From IMG/VR virus record IMGVR_UViG_3300013132_000002, positions 1 to 39,278 of that record: a stretch of DNA of 39,278 bases. The stretch is one strand, 5' to 3'. The notes under the pieces were generated by a model, which had not been told where the DNA came from, did no database searches, and saw only the letters and a list, made by a program, of their open reading frames with translations. The position numbers and the translations under genes were made by a program. Shown piece by piece: positions 29,585 to 36,455 of this stretch. Origin of the DNA: a virus. The number at the start of each line of letters is the position of its first letter. The first letter of the stretch is position 1.

Positions 29585-30083
29585 CTTGATTCTCCTTGGT
29601 GACGGCATGATTGTCGCACATAGCAAGCAACGGCAACTTCCATCGTGCCCAGAACTCAATAGCGCGGCCTTCCATGCGCTGAATGGAGTCGTCATCAAAT
29701 GACTTCCATGCCTCGTGGGAGTGTCGTTGGCAACCAATCCGCATGAAGCCCTCAGTGATGAGGACAGGCCACGTGAGATTGAGAATGGAAATGGGTGCCT
29801 TGGTGAGTATTTCACCGGCCAGGTTGGCACCGGCCAGGTAGGCACCGGCCAGGTTGGCACCGGTCAGGTAGGCACCGGTCAGGTAGGCACCGGCCAGGTT
29901 GGCACCGGTCAGGTTGGCACCGGCCAGGTTAGCACCGTCCAGGTAGGCACCGGCCAGGTTGGCACCGTCCAGGTAGGCATGGGTAGAGACCGCAGCCTCC
30001 AGGGTCAAGCACATGGTGTTGTTCTCAGCTTCATGCGAGAACAAGATGCTGCCACTGATCAGACATTTAATTTCAATCTTCAT
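29577..30083 (-). CDS. Pentapeptide-repeat protein
   Basis: The 168-residue protein has an N-terminal segment with LISGSILFSHEAENNTMCLT, then about 11 pentapeptide pairs of the type A(N/Y)LxG (GANLAGAYLDGANLAGANLT pattern) between residues 36 and 91, predicted to fold as a right-handed quadrilateral beta-helix. The C-terminal 70 residues (PVLITEGFMRIGCQRHSHEA, AIEFWARWKLPLLAMCDNH) form a module that recurs behind such repeats in phages. Related Qnr/MfpA proteins mimic DNA and inhibit gyrase action; whether this one does is unknown. GAGGAG precedes the ATG. It is the first gene after P3. Confidence 0.88.
   Translation of the reverse strand: MKIEIKCLISGSILFSHEAENNTMCLTLEAAVSTHAYLDGANLAGAYLDGANLAGANLTGANLAGAYLTGAYLTGANLAGAYLAGANLAGEILTKAPISILNLTWPVLITEGFMRIGCQRHSHEAWKSFDDDSIQRMEGRAIEFWARWKLPLLAMCDNHAVTKENQDV
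29814..29978. repeat. Eleven tandem 15-bp units (pentapeptide coding repeats)
   Basis: Units of the form accgg(c/t)caggt(t/a)ggc repeat without interruption 11 times (165 bp), with a few variants (accgtcc, ggttagc). They encode the pentapeptides of the gene at 29577. Near-identity at DNA level points to recent expansion or contraction by slippage or recombination. Confidence 0.92.
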
Positions 30084-30130
30084 TTAGAAGCTCCTCAGCA
30101 AGTTTCCGATCGATGTTTGACCGTGGTTAG

Positions 30131-30159
30131 ATCATAGCGCGATCCGGCCACGATGTAAA
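30131..30159 (-). promoter_or_regulatory. Sigma70-type promoter P3 (-)
   Basis: Minus-strand TTTACA (30159-30154), 17 bases, TATGAT (30136-30131). The block TTGAAAATAGGTG upstream starts at the ligase stop codon and equals that of P2. Downstream ATCTAACCACGGTCAA matches P2 at all but one base. It drives the pentapeptide protein and the genes beyond, including those leading to the polymerase. Confidence 0.85.
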
Positions 30160-30168
30160 CACCTATTT

Positions 30169-31038
30169 TCAAAGATCGCGACTGTCCCGGAAACCGAGGA
30201 ACACCGGGAACCGTGGCTTCTCCTTCACGCCCACCGGTTGGCTCTTGTACTTCACAAGGCGGCCCGTGAGGTTGTCGCCGATGTTCCAGAACTTGGCGCG
30301 GTCGGCTTGGGTGAACCCGGTGCCAATCTCAAACTCCACACCGGTCTTCAGGTCCTTGACGATGAACGACCCGAGCACCTGCGCGCCTTTCATGCCAGCT
30401 TTCTTGCTGCTGCGCTCAAGGTGGCCTAGCTCATTGCGCACGGCCTCGTTGGTGTTGGTCTGCAACTCGGTGAAGCCGATGATCTTGGCCTCGGCGTCGT
30501 GGAAGCGTTTCAGTTTCAGCAACCAACCTTCGCGGGCAGTCGACCTGCCGTGCTTGTAAGGACCATCAGGATCGCGCAGCATGACCCCTTCGTAACCAAG
30601 CTCAAGGTAGTCGACCTCGTGCTGCAGGAGTTGCTTCTCGGCCCCAATCTGATGGTGGGGCACGTCCTCGATGTGTTTGGCCTTCTTGATCCGACGGTGT
30701 GCCGTATGCAAGCGCCGCTCGAAGCCACCTGACTCAGTGAAGTCGTCGAACACCCAGAGGCTGACCTCAGGTTCGCCCTCGATCGACATGACACCAGATG
30801 TGGTCTTGTTAAACACATCAGCAGCACCAGGTTCCCCGATGATCAGCTCGCCATCGAGGCCGTTGTACTCCTTACGGCCAAACAGCTGCTGCACGTGCTT
30901 GTTGGGGATCGGCTTCAACGAGCGGCTCATAGCCACGCCGTCGATGATCAAGCAACGGATGCCGTCCAGCTTCGGGCTGAGCAGCATAGGATACTTCAAG
31001 AAGTGGCCGTCGGTCGCGGCCGCAAGCATTGGTTTCAT
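30169..31038 (-). CDS. ATP-dependent DNA ligase
   Basis: The 289-residue protein carries the nucleotidyltransferase motifs of ATP-dependent ligases: motif I SPKLDGIRCL with adenylated Lys23, motif III LDGELIIGEP, motif IV GYEGVMLRDPDGPYKHGRS, and motif V WLLKLKRFHD. The C-terminal part (KIIGFTELQTN, KDLKTGVEFEIGTGFTQADR, LTGRLVKYKSQP, PRFPVFLGFR) is the OB-fold domain. It is short, as in T7-like ligases (359 aa), and seals nicks on the lagging strand. It starts where the next upstream gene ends (ATGA overlap), and P3 begins right at its stop. Confidence 0.95.
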   Translation of the reverse strand: MKPMLAAATDGHFLKYPMLLSPKLDGIRCLIIDGVAMSRSLKPIPNKHVQQLFGRKEYNGLDGELIIGEPGAADVFNKTTSGVMSIEGEPEVSLWVFDDFTESGGFERRLHTAHRRIKKAKHIEDVPHHQIGAEKQLLQHEVDYLELGYEGVMLRDPDGPYKHGRSTAREGWLLKLKRFHDAEAKIIGFTELQTNTNEAVRNELGHLERSSKKAGMKGAQVLGSFIVKDLKTGVEFEIGTGFTQADRAKFWNIGDNLTGRLVKYKSQPVGVKEKPRFPVFLGFRDSRDL

Positions 31039-31244
31039 GATGGCTTCCTTTCACCTCGTTCAAAGGCCTCGCGGCCGTCTAAGCTGTTATGCACCCAGAT
31101 CGTCTCGGCGCCTTCTTCGTCGCGCGTCGGTTTGCACCAGCAACTGCCGTTGAGGTCATGTCCACGTAGATCGTTGAGCGGCACCACGTGCCAGCCGGCG
31201 CAGTTGCAGTCACGGCCCTGGCGGCAGTTCTGGTTGCACGTCAT
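31035..31244 (-). CDS. Small conserved phage protein, Cys/His-rich (69 aa)
   Basis: The 69-residue product reads MTCNQNCRQGRDCNCAGWHV at its start, followed by LNDLRGHDLNGSCWCKPTRD and IWVHNSLDGREAFERGE. The HDL...CWC.P and HNSLDGRE segments recur as a small conserved phage family of unknown function. The Cys content at the N-terminus (C3, C7, C13, C15) may bind a metal. It overlaps the gene upstream (31210-31578) by 35 bases and the ligase start by four bases, so expression of all three is probably coupled. Confidence 0.76.
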   Translation of the reverse strand: MTCNQNCRQGRDCNCAGWHVVPLNDLRGHDLNGSCWCKPTRDEEGAETIWVHNSLDGREAFERGERKPS

Positions 31245-31578
31245 TGAGCTTCTCCTTCATGTAGTATTTCAAACTGACCCTCATCGCTGCTTCACGCAAG
31301 CGACTTGGGCTGCATAGCTTCATGGCCTCAAAGCCGATGGCCAGAAGCGTCTCAAGCTCAGACCGCTCGTCGTCGCCCCAGCCAATCAACTCAGCGATGC
31401 ACTCCTGCAGGCGCTTGTCCTTTAGCTTCTCAGCCGCTTGCGCGACGTATTCCAGGTCCTCGCGGCTCAGGTTGCCACGACCGCGGGTGATGGCTGTCGA
31501 GCGGTTCGAGTAGTAGGCCAGAAGCGCATCGAAGTACTCACGGCTTCCGACCTGCACAGTCTTGGGCTTCTTAGCCAT
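31210..31578 (-). CDS. Hypothetical early protein (122 aa)
   Basis: GGAGG 8 bases upstream sets the start at ATG 31578; the preceding part of the frame is antisense-like sequence in the J-domain gene. The product starts MAKKPKTVQVGSREYFDALL and is helix-rich, with LSREDLEYVAQAAEKLKDKR and ECIAELIGWGDDERSELETL. No catalytic motif is visible. Location between the J-domain protein and ligase genes, with overlaps on both sides (8 bases and 35 bases), suggests a replication-associated or regulatory role. The family is not recognised. Confidence 0.68.
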   Translation of the reverse strand: MAKKPKTVQVGSREYFDALLAYYSNRSTAITRGRGNLSREDLEYVAQAAEKLKDKRLQECIAELIGWGDDERSELETLLAIGFEAMKLCSPSRLREAAMRVSLKYYMKEKLNDVQPELPPGP

Positions 31579-31849
31579 GGCCTGAACCTCCGCACACCTG
31601 GCATGGCATCTCGATCGAGGACCAGCCGCTGGACTGCTTGACCTTACCGCTGCCTGAGCAGGTGCCGCAGGGTTTGGGCGCGCTGGCTTCTTCCATGGCG
31701 ACCTTGTAGGCCTTACGGATCTCGTTGAACTCAAAGGCATTGCCGCCGCGGTCTGGGTGGTGGACCATGACCAGCTCACGCCACTTCGCCTTGACCTCAT
31801 CAGGCGTCGCGGTCTCAGGCAGACCTAGAGTCGCGAACGCCTTGCTCAT
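31571..31849 (-). CDS. J-domain (DnaJ-like) mini-cochaperone with zinc-finger repeats
   Basis: The start is the ATG at 31849 with GGAG 6 bases upstream. Residues 1-55 form a J domain with the essential HPD at 31-33 (VHHPDRGGNAFEF) and a preceding LGLPETATPDEVKAKWRELV. The C-terminus carries two CxxCxGxG motifs (CGTCSGSG at 61-68 and CQVCGGSG at 83-90), as in the DnaJ zinc-binding domain, but only one zinc unit is possible. The protein would recruit host DnaK and stimulate its ATPase, perhaps to remodel replication complexes, as lambda does with host DnaJ. It overlaps the upstream membrane micro-gene by ATGA. Confidence 0.88.
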   Translation of the reverse strand: MSKAFATLGLPETATPDEVKAKWRELVMVHHPDRGGNAFEFNEIRKAYKVAMEEASAPKPCGTCSGSGKVKQSSGWSSIEMPCQVCGGSGHG

Positions 31850-32004
31850 ACCAGACTCCATCCAAACTTGAACAGCAGCCACATGAGCTTAAAGGCAAAC
31901 CCAAGCAACACCAAGCACAGGGGCCAACCAATGAAAAGCAAGGCCCAAGCGCCAAAGAATTCACCCCAGCTCTGGGCGCCGTAGCGGTTACGCCTCCAGT
32001 TCAT
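31846..32004 (-). CDS. Small membrane protein (52 aa)
   Basis: The ATG at 32004 has GAGG 6 bases upstream and lies inside the end of the DUF3310 gene in another frame. The peptide starts MNWRRNRYGAQSWGEFFGAW and continues as a long hydrophobic stretch (ALLFIGWPLCLVLLGFAFKL) followed by MWLLFKFGWSLV. Basic residues at the start and one or two membrane helices suggest an inner-membrane protein. Its stop overlaps the J-domain start (ATGA). The perfect fit in an otherwise empty gap makes translation likely; no function is known to me. Confidence 0.7.
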   Translation of the reverse strand: MNWRRNRYGAQSWGEFFGAWALLFIGWPLCLVLLGFAFKLMWLLFKFGWSLV

Positions 32005-32251
32005 TCAACACCTCGTCGAGTTTGGTGGCGTACCAGATGGCCTTGCGATTGTCCTCGACCGAGTCGGCCTTCTTACCCAGGCGCCACTGGTACTTGATGA
32101 CCTGGCCACGCAGGAAGCCGATGAACTGCTCACGGCCCAGCGCAGCGCGGATGGCGTCGATGCACTCGACCCCGTTGTCGGTCTCGGCGTAGTGCGGCGG
32201 GTGGTTGACCATGTCCTTCTTAGGATCGGTCTTAGTGGTCTTGCGTTGCAT
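31988..32251 (-). CDS. DUF3310 family protein
   Basis: The ATG at 32251 with AGGAG 7 bases upstream gives 87 residues. The protein shows the DUF3310 signature: VNHPPHYAETDNGVECIDAI, then FIGFLRGQVIKYQWRLGKK, then DSVEDNRKAIWYATKLDEVL. The family is very common in phages and is often labelled nucleotide kinase, but I am not aware of firm evidence for that activity. It overlaps the ThyX gene by 20 bases at its start and contains the start of the small membrane gene at its end. Confidence 0.88.
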   Translation of the reverse strand: MQRKTTKTDPKKDMVNHPPHYAETDNGVECIDAIRAALGREQFIGFLRGQVIKYQWRLGKKADSVEDNRKAIWYATKLDEVLNELEA

Positions 32252-32900
32252 TGAGAATCTCCTCGAGTGATGGCATGACATGGAGCAGAGCGAGACGGCA
32301 CATGACCGCAAGCTCACGGTGCTCCTTCTGGGTACCGTTGCCGGCGCGGAGTTGGATGTAGTGGATCCAGCTGCGGATCGAGCCCGCCATGTACAACCGG
32401 CTGACGGTTAGGCCCTCAGGCAAGACTGCCCGGGCCACCTCCTTCGCGATGCCTTGCTCCAAGGCCCATTGGTAGGTCTGGCGGGTCAGCTCGGCGGTTC
32501 GGCTTTGCAGCGTATACCACTGGCGTTGCAGCTCAGCATCGTCGGTCTCAGTGCTGTTCTGCCGGTTCTTGGTGTCTTGCAGACGGACTTCGCGCAGCAT
32601 CACGTCATCCGTGACCTCGGCGTACCGCTGGCTGAACTCCTGGAAGGCGAAGCTGCGATGGCGGAGAATCTGACGGGCGATGTCACGGGTCGTCTGGATC
32701 TCCATGACGGCGTGAGCCATCTCAAACGGCGACCAGTGGTGGTTGCGGGTGAGGTAGTTCAGCAGACGAGGAGCCGTCTCGTGGTTGGCCTGGTTGCCCG
32801 GGTTCGAGACCCGAGCGCAGTAGGCCACCAACTCCTCGCCCGTCTGAACGCCATCAAGCTCGATGGGCTGCGTGAAAGCGATCAGACGGACTTGGCTCAT
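32232..32900 (-). CDS. thyX: Flavin-dependent thymidylate synthase ThyX
   Basis: The 222-residue protein has the ThyX signature RHRSFAFQEFSQRY at residues 80-93, matching the RHRxxSxxxxSxRY-type motif that binds dUMP and FAD; the first Ser position is Ala here but the second (Ser90) and the Arg/Tyr are kept. Further family segments are NHHWSPFEMAHAVMEIQTTR, ARAVLPEGLTVSRLYMAGSI and WIHYIQLR. ThyX makes dTMP from dUMP using methylene-tetrahydrofolate, FAD and NADPH. Its coexistence with the ThyA-like protein at 18295 implies separate jobs. The ATG overlaps the previous stop (ATGA). Confidence 0.94.
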   Translation of the reverse strand: MSQVRLIAFTQPIELDGVQTGEELVAYCARVSNPGNQANHETAPRLLNYLTRNHHWSPFEMAHAVMEIQTTRDIARQILRHRSFAFQEFSQRYAEVTDDVMLREVRLQDTKNRQNSTETDDAELQRQWYTLQSRTAELTRQTYQWALEQGIAKEVARAVLPEGLTVSRLYMAGSIRSWIHYIQLRAGNGTQKEHRELAVMCRLALLHVMPSLEEILNATQDH

Positions 32901-33109
32901 TCCTCTTCCTTCTCGTCGAGCTCGGCGCACAGGCCGTTGATGAACTCGAGCAGCTCGGCCTTGGCGACCGGGATGTCGGTCTGCTCAATCTCGACATCCT
33001 TCTTCTTGCAGCCCAGCTGCTCAACCAGCTCATCGCGAACGGCGCGGGCATCCGCGTTCGTGGCCGCGTAGCGCTTGGCGCCCGGGCCGGTTACCAGATA
33101 GCAACGCAT
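32897..33109 (-). CDS. Hypothetical small early protein (70 aa)
   Basis: The product starts MRCYLVTGPGAKRYAATNAD and has a short beta-alpha-beta pattern, ending in a strongly acidic tail (AELDEKEEE). It may be an acidic nucleic-acid-mimic-like or regulatory small protein, but no family is recognised. It starts two bases after the DUF2829 gene stops and ends in ATGA overlap with ThyX. Confidence 0.66.
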   Translation of the reverse strand: MRCYLVTGPGAKRYAATNADARAVRDELVEQLGCKKKDVEIEQTDIPVAKAELLEFINGLCAELDEKEEE

Positions 33110-33111
33110 GA

Positions 33112-33399
33112 TCAGTCGCCCTCCACGATGGTCCAGTCCTCGGCCAGCATGTCAGACTGGCTTGCCAACCAACCGGGCAGCATTGCGCGACGCCCTTCGG
33201 CATTTGTCGTCCACATATCGATGTGCGGCAGAATTTCGCATTCGCTCATGCCAAGGTGGGTATGATAAGGTGTGCCTTCTTTGAGGATTGCCGGTTTGGT
33301 CCCAGGTACGAGGATCAACCACATACCCTTGCCATTCCAACCAGCACGAGAAACCTTTTTGCCTTCCTTCAAGGCTGTGATAGCTTCACCGAAATTCAT
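33112..33399 (-). CDS. DUF2829 family protein
   Basis: The 95-residue protein matches the DUF2829 pattern: MNFGEAITALKEGKKVSRAG, then WNGKGMWLILVPG, SECEILPHIDMWTTN and PGWLASQSDMLAEDWTIVE. The family is widespread in phages and bacteria and its biochemical role is unsettled. AAGGAG precedes the ATG by 6 bases. It is the first gene after an intrinsic terminator, so transcription from P4 must read through to reach it and the ThyX gene. Confidence 0.9.
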   Translation of the reverse strand: MNFGEAITALKEGKKVSRAGWNGKGMWLILVPGTKPAILKEGTPYHTHLGMSECEILPHIDMWTTNAEGRRAMLPGWLASQSDMLAEDWTIVEGD

Positions 33400-33426
33400 G
33401 AGAAACTCCTTATTTACATTGAGGTG

Positions 33427-33462
33427 AAAAGAAAGGCGCCTAGGAACTGAACTCCTGGCGCC
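33427..33462 (-). terminator. Rho-independent terminator after the small gene at 33479
   Basis: On the minus strand GGCGCCAGGA, seven bases, TCCT, A, GGCGCC, then TTTCTTTTC: a strong stem with a single bulged base followed by a T-rich run. It lies 17 bases after the stop of the gene at 33479 and before the DUF2829 gene, so it may limit or modulate read-through from P4. Confidence 0.8.
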
Positions 33463-33478
33463 CTTGCGGCTGTGAAGC

Positions 33479-33670
33479 TTAAGCAGCTTCCTTGATACCG
33501 GCGATGATGCCCTTGATGACTTCCTTCGCAGCCTTCGCAGCGGCCTTGTCCTCGGGCAGCTCGGCTTCCTTGATCACGGTCAGGACACGCTTGGTCTCGG
33601 CCTTGACAGCCTTGGTGACTTCCTTCTCGACCAGGGCGGCGACTTTCTCGTCTTGCAGCAATTTGCTCAT
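33479..33670 (-). CDS. Small helical Lys/Ala-rich early protein (63 aa)
   Basis: The product MSKLLQDEKVAALVEKEVTK continues as a nearly uninterrupted amphipathic helix with Lys, Glu, Ala and Val (RVLTVIKEAELPEDKAAAKA). It has its own promoter (P4) and terminator, so it is expressed as a separate short transcript at a high level, as expected of an early host-control or DNA-binding protein. GGAG lies 6 bases before the ATG. No family is recognised. Confidence 0.72.
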   Translation of the reverse strand: MSKLLQDEKVAALVEKEVTKAVKAETKRVLTVIKEAELPEDKAAAKAAKEVIKGIIAGIKEAA

Positions 33671-33724
33671 GGTGAACTCCAGTTGGTTGATGATAGCCTT
33701 GGGAAGATCCCCTCAGCAGTTGCG

Positions 33725-33753
33725 ATTCTAATCTACGCCAGCGCGGCTGTAAA
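33725..33753 (-). promoter_or_regulatory. Sigma70-type promoter P4 (-)
   Basis: Minus-strand TTTACA (33753-33748), 17 bases, TAGAAT (33730-33725). The preceding TTGAAACCACAT begins in the stop codon of the primase-helicase gene, as with P2 and P3. A leader with CTGCTGAGGGGAT follows, resembling the leader of P2. It drives the gene at 33670. Confidence 0.84.
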
Positions 33754-33762
33754 CATGTGGTT

Positions 33763-35862
33763 TCAATATTTTGCGGCTTTTTGCCCGCTTTGCTTCTTGT
33801 CCCACTTGTTCAGGTGGTCAATGACCAGCTGCGGCTGAGACGTGAGCCACTGATCGACGTTCCGCACCGCGTAGAACCGGCCCTGCGACCCATCCGCCAA
33901 GCGCACCGGCTTCCCGTTGCAGACCTGCCTGACCCCGGCCCGTGCCAGCTCGCGACCCAGCCCGTTGGCCGTGGTGCCAGTCCGCCCAGTTGGGTCGTAG
34001 AACTGCAGCAGCTCCTTCGACGTGAACAGGTCCTTGTCGACGACCAGCTCCCCGACCCGCAGCACGTGGTCTGGCGTAGCCAGGAGCATGCGCACCCAGC
34101 CGGCCAGGTCCGATTGCACGTTGGCGATCATGCGCTCCTTGGCTGCCGTCTTGAAGGCCGGGGCCGCTGGGTTGAAGTCGCCCAGGTCCAGGTTCAGCAG
34201 GTACTGGAACACAGCTGACGAGCCGCCCGTGTCCAGCCACAGGTCGTACTCCATGTAGAACTCCTCGGCCATGGGACCCACCTGCACCTCGTGGATGAAG
34301 AACCGCCTGTCGTCGTCTTCCAAGAAGAACGAGTCCGGGTGGTTGGCCGTGAAGAAGTAGTTGATGCAGTCCGGCACCGTGTACGTGGGCACGTACTTGC
34401 CGTTGACGCGGAGCTCCCGCTGCGTGATGAGCTTCTTGAGGAAGTCGGCATCTTGGCGCTTGTTAGACCCAGTCACATCATCGCCCATGACGAACTGCTT
34501 GCCTTCCGCCCACTCGTTGAAGGCGCCGTGCAGATCCATCTGGCTGATCTCGGTGAAGTTCTTGCCGTAGATCCTGGCCAGCGTGTAGCCCAGCAGCGAC
34601 TTACCAGTGCCATGGCGGATGCCGTGGATGACGACGGAGCTGAACAGCTTGACACCCGGGTGCTGCAACGGATAGGCACACCAGCGCAGGAACCACTGCT
34701 TGGCCTCAGGCTCGGCGTTCGTGAAGATGTGGTCGACGAGTTGCAAGAACAGGCTGACGTCGTCCTCAACCGGTTCGACACCCCAGCCCGGCCAGATGTT
34801 GAACATGGGCCTCGGCTCCGTGATGAAGCGCTCAGACCCAGGTTGGTAGGTGAGCTTTGTGACCTCCGTGCGCAAGGGCCAACGGAGCCAAGCAGCAGCT
34901 GCCGAGACCGCCTTGAAGCTAACCGTGCCATCCTGCTTGAGGTTGCGCTCGTGGTAGTTGAGAGGTGCCTGCAGGTGCTCCTTAAAGGCAGATGGTGAAG
35001 CCTTGAACCGGGTATCTTGGTCGACGATGAGGCCTGGGTCCTGCACGTAGACGTACTTGTCATTGAGCGACCAGAGCGGCGCTGTAAGCCCCAGGGGCTC
35101 AGCCTCCGTGAGCAAGCCGCGGAACATCGTGACGGCTGAGGGCCCGGCGTGGACGAGGAAGTCATCGAGCCCCACCTTCTCGAGGCCTGGCAGCTGCGGC
35201 AGCGAGACCAGATGCACGAAGCACCCGCGCCGGTGCAGCTCCTCAGCCAGCTCCCGCAAAGCCGCGCAGACCATGGGGTTGGTCTTGTAGTCGGAGTCGA
35301 AGCAGATATAGACGTTGCGCTTGAGCCACCGCACGAGGTCGAGGCTGGGGAGCCAGTCGACGCCGAGTTTGTGGCTGCGCCAGTTGTACACGCCGCCCAG
35401 CCCGATGGTGGGGAAACCTTCCTTGCAGGCCTTGGCCGCCTTGAGCTCGCCCTCAGTGAGGATCAACGGTTGGTCTGTATCGTCAAGCAGACCAGACCAG
35501 TCTTGGTTGGCCGGGTAGTAGGCGACTGGCGCTGTGTTGGGTTCTTGCACGTACCTGACTGGCTTCTTCTCAGTCATCGATGAGAAGTCAGTTGCGGTCT
35601 CGAGGTACCTGAGGCGGTAGAAGGGTTTGCTGCCCGGCCAGTCGCTGAGGGGCTTGCCGTCAGGGTCGAGGTAATCGATGCGGAGACTACAAAGCTGCTT
35701 GAATGCTTGGTGTTGAGCCGCCGTCTGCTGGGCTCCTAAGCAGTGCATACTAAGCAGCTTGGCGTCGTCGAGCGTGAGCCCGCTTGATTTGAGCTTGGCT
35801 TCACCTAAAGCGAGCGCTTTGTGGTCGGCGGCTGGTGCCGTCTTCTTTCTTGTGGTTGCCAT
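33763..35862 (-). CDS. Primase-helicase (DUF3854/Toprim-like N-terminus, SF3-type helicase)
   Basis: The 699-residue protein combines an N-terminal Toprim-like part (LILTEGELKAAKACKEGFPT with Glu137, and VYICFDSD with Asp189 and Asp191) with a C-terminal SF3/AAA+-like ATPase: Walker A IRHGTGKS near 415-422, Walker B FVMGDD near 457-462, and NYFFTANHPDSFFLEDDDRR near 501-520. The central region links the two. The protein would prime and unwind DNA for the family A polymerase. The Toprim plus SF3 layout is that of plasmid-like primase-helicases rather than the T7 gp4 DnaB type. It starts 1 base after the HNH stop codon. Confidence 0.88.
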   Translation of the reverse strand: MATTRKKTAPAADHKALALGEAKLKSSGLTLDDAKLLSMHCLGAQQTAAQHQAFKQLCSLRIDYLDPDGKPLSDWPGSKPFYRLRYLETATDFSSMTEKKPVRYVQEPNTAPVAYYPANQDWSGLLDDTDQPLILTEGELKAAKACKEGFPTIGLGGVYNWRSHKLGVDWLPSLDLVRWLKRNVYICFDSDYKTNPMVCAALRELAEELHRRGCFVHLVSLPQLPGLEKVGLDDFLVHAGPSAVTMFRGLLTEAEPLGLTAPLWSLNDKYVYVQDPGLIVDQDTRFKASPSAFKEHLQAPLNYHERNLKQDGTVSFKAVSAAAAWLRWPLRTEVTKLTYQPGSERFITEPRPMFNIWPGWGVEPVEDDVSLFLQLVDHIFTNAEPEAKQWFLRWCAYPLQHPGVKLFSSVVIHGIRHGTGKSLLGYTLARIYGKNFTEISQMDLHGAFNEWAEGKQFVMGDDVTGSNKRQDADFLKKLITQRELRVNGKYVPTYTVPDCINYFFTANHPDSFFLEDDDRRFFIHEVQVGPMAEEFYMEYDLWLDTGGSSAVFQYLLNLDLGDFNPAAPAFKTAAKERMIANVQSDLAGWVRMLLATPDHVLRVGELVVDKDLFTSKELLQFYDPTGRTGTTANGLGRELARAGVRQVCNGKPVRLADGSQGRFYAVRNVDQWLTSQPQLVIDHLNKWDKKQSGQKAAKY

Positions 35863-36285
35863 TTACTTTTTCACCTCAACCGATAGTTTCTTGAAGAACT
35901 CTGCTACCTGCATCACCTCGTCCGGGGTTGCAGAAGACTTGATCATGTTCGCCTTGTGGGAGATGACAATGATGTTGCCCTTCACGTAACCGAGTTCTGG
36001 AATGATCCTATCTAGGGAGGGTGAGTTCAATGTGGCAAAACCATCGCCTGCTTTCAGTTCAAAACCAAACACAGGGCAATAGGTAACGAGTGGGATGTCA
36101 GAGCATTCGATGTCAAAGGGAACACCGAGCTTGGCTGCTCTGAACTTCATGCGATGAAGCATATACTGGCGGTAGTCTTTGCGACGGTACGCTCTCAGAT
36201 ATGCTTGGCGGCACAGTGAGCACTGGTGCTTAGAAGCGAATTCTGATGGTGGTTTAGATTCACCACACGATGTGCAAGTCTTCAT
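35863..36285 (-). CDS. HNH/recombination-endonuclease-like homing endonuclease
   Basis: The 140-residue protein starts with a four-Cys zinc ribbon (CTSCGESKPPSEFASKHQCS, then LC; Cys4, 7, 22, 25), followed by basic helices (YLRAYRRKDYRQYMLHRM), YCPVFGFELKAG, and a C-terminal SLDRIIPELGYVKGNIIVIS with HKANMIKSSATPDEV. The D-Ix-x-GY..GNI..IS..AN..K pattern is that of phage HNH/endonuclease VII-like proteins. GC is lower than the neighbouring early genes. It is the first leftward gene after P5 and ends directly before the primase-helicase, so it is probably a free-standing selfish element, though a packaging or recombination role is possible. Confidence 0.82.
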   Translation of the reverse strand: MKTCTSCGESKPPSEFASKHQCSLCRQAYLRAYRRKDYRQYMLHRMKFRAAKLGVPFDIECSDIPLVTYCPVFGFELKAGDGFATLNSPSLDRIIPELGYVKGNIIVISHKANMIKSSATPDEVMQVAEFFKKLSVEVKK

Positions 36286-36303
36286 TTGTTTCTCCAGTCA
36301 TAT

Positions 36304-36317
36304 GTGGCCATGGCCAC
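36304..36317. promoter_or_regulatory. 14-bp perfect palindrome in the leader of the HNH gene
   Basis: GTGGCCATGGCCAC reads the same on both strands and lies 19 bases upstream of the HNH start and 139 bases downstream of P5. It could be an operator, a nuclease site or an RNA hairpin without a loop; function unknown. Confidence 0.4.
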
Positions 36318-36455
36318 GGTCATTTACATCGACCCTCAGCCGGTTCGATGTCTCATACTCTCAGCAGCATGAAAGGTGTCCGATGCCCAACATCTTGCTG
36401 AGGGATGACCACTGGAGCTCTGAGGAGAACCATTGAAGGGCACCGGACGAGGCAG

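Noticed and set aside
29814-29978. Possible CRISPR-like array
   Set aside because: The units are directly tandem with no unique spacers and encode pentapeptides in frame.
29715-30137. A plus-strand frame with repeated GTGQVGTGQV peptides
   Set aside because: It is the antisense reading of the 15-bp tandem units of the pentapeptide gene; the minus-strand frame has a promoter, ribosome site and known fold.
36384-36436. Short plus-strand ORF MPNILLRDDHWSSEENH in the P5 leader
   Set aside because: It is 17 codons, without a ribosome site or a downstream gene, and its sequence resembles the reverse of leader motifs; too little to call a gene.
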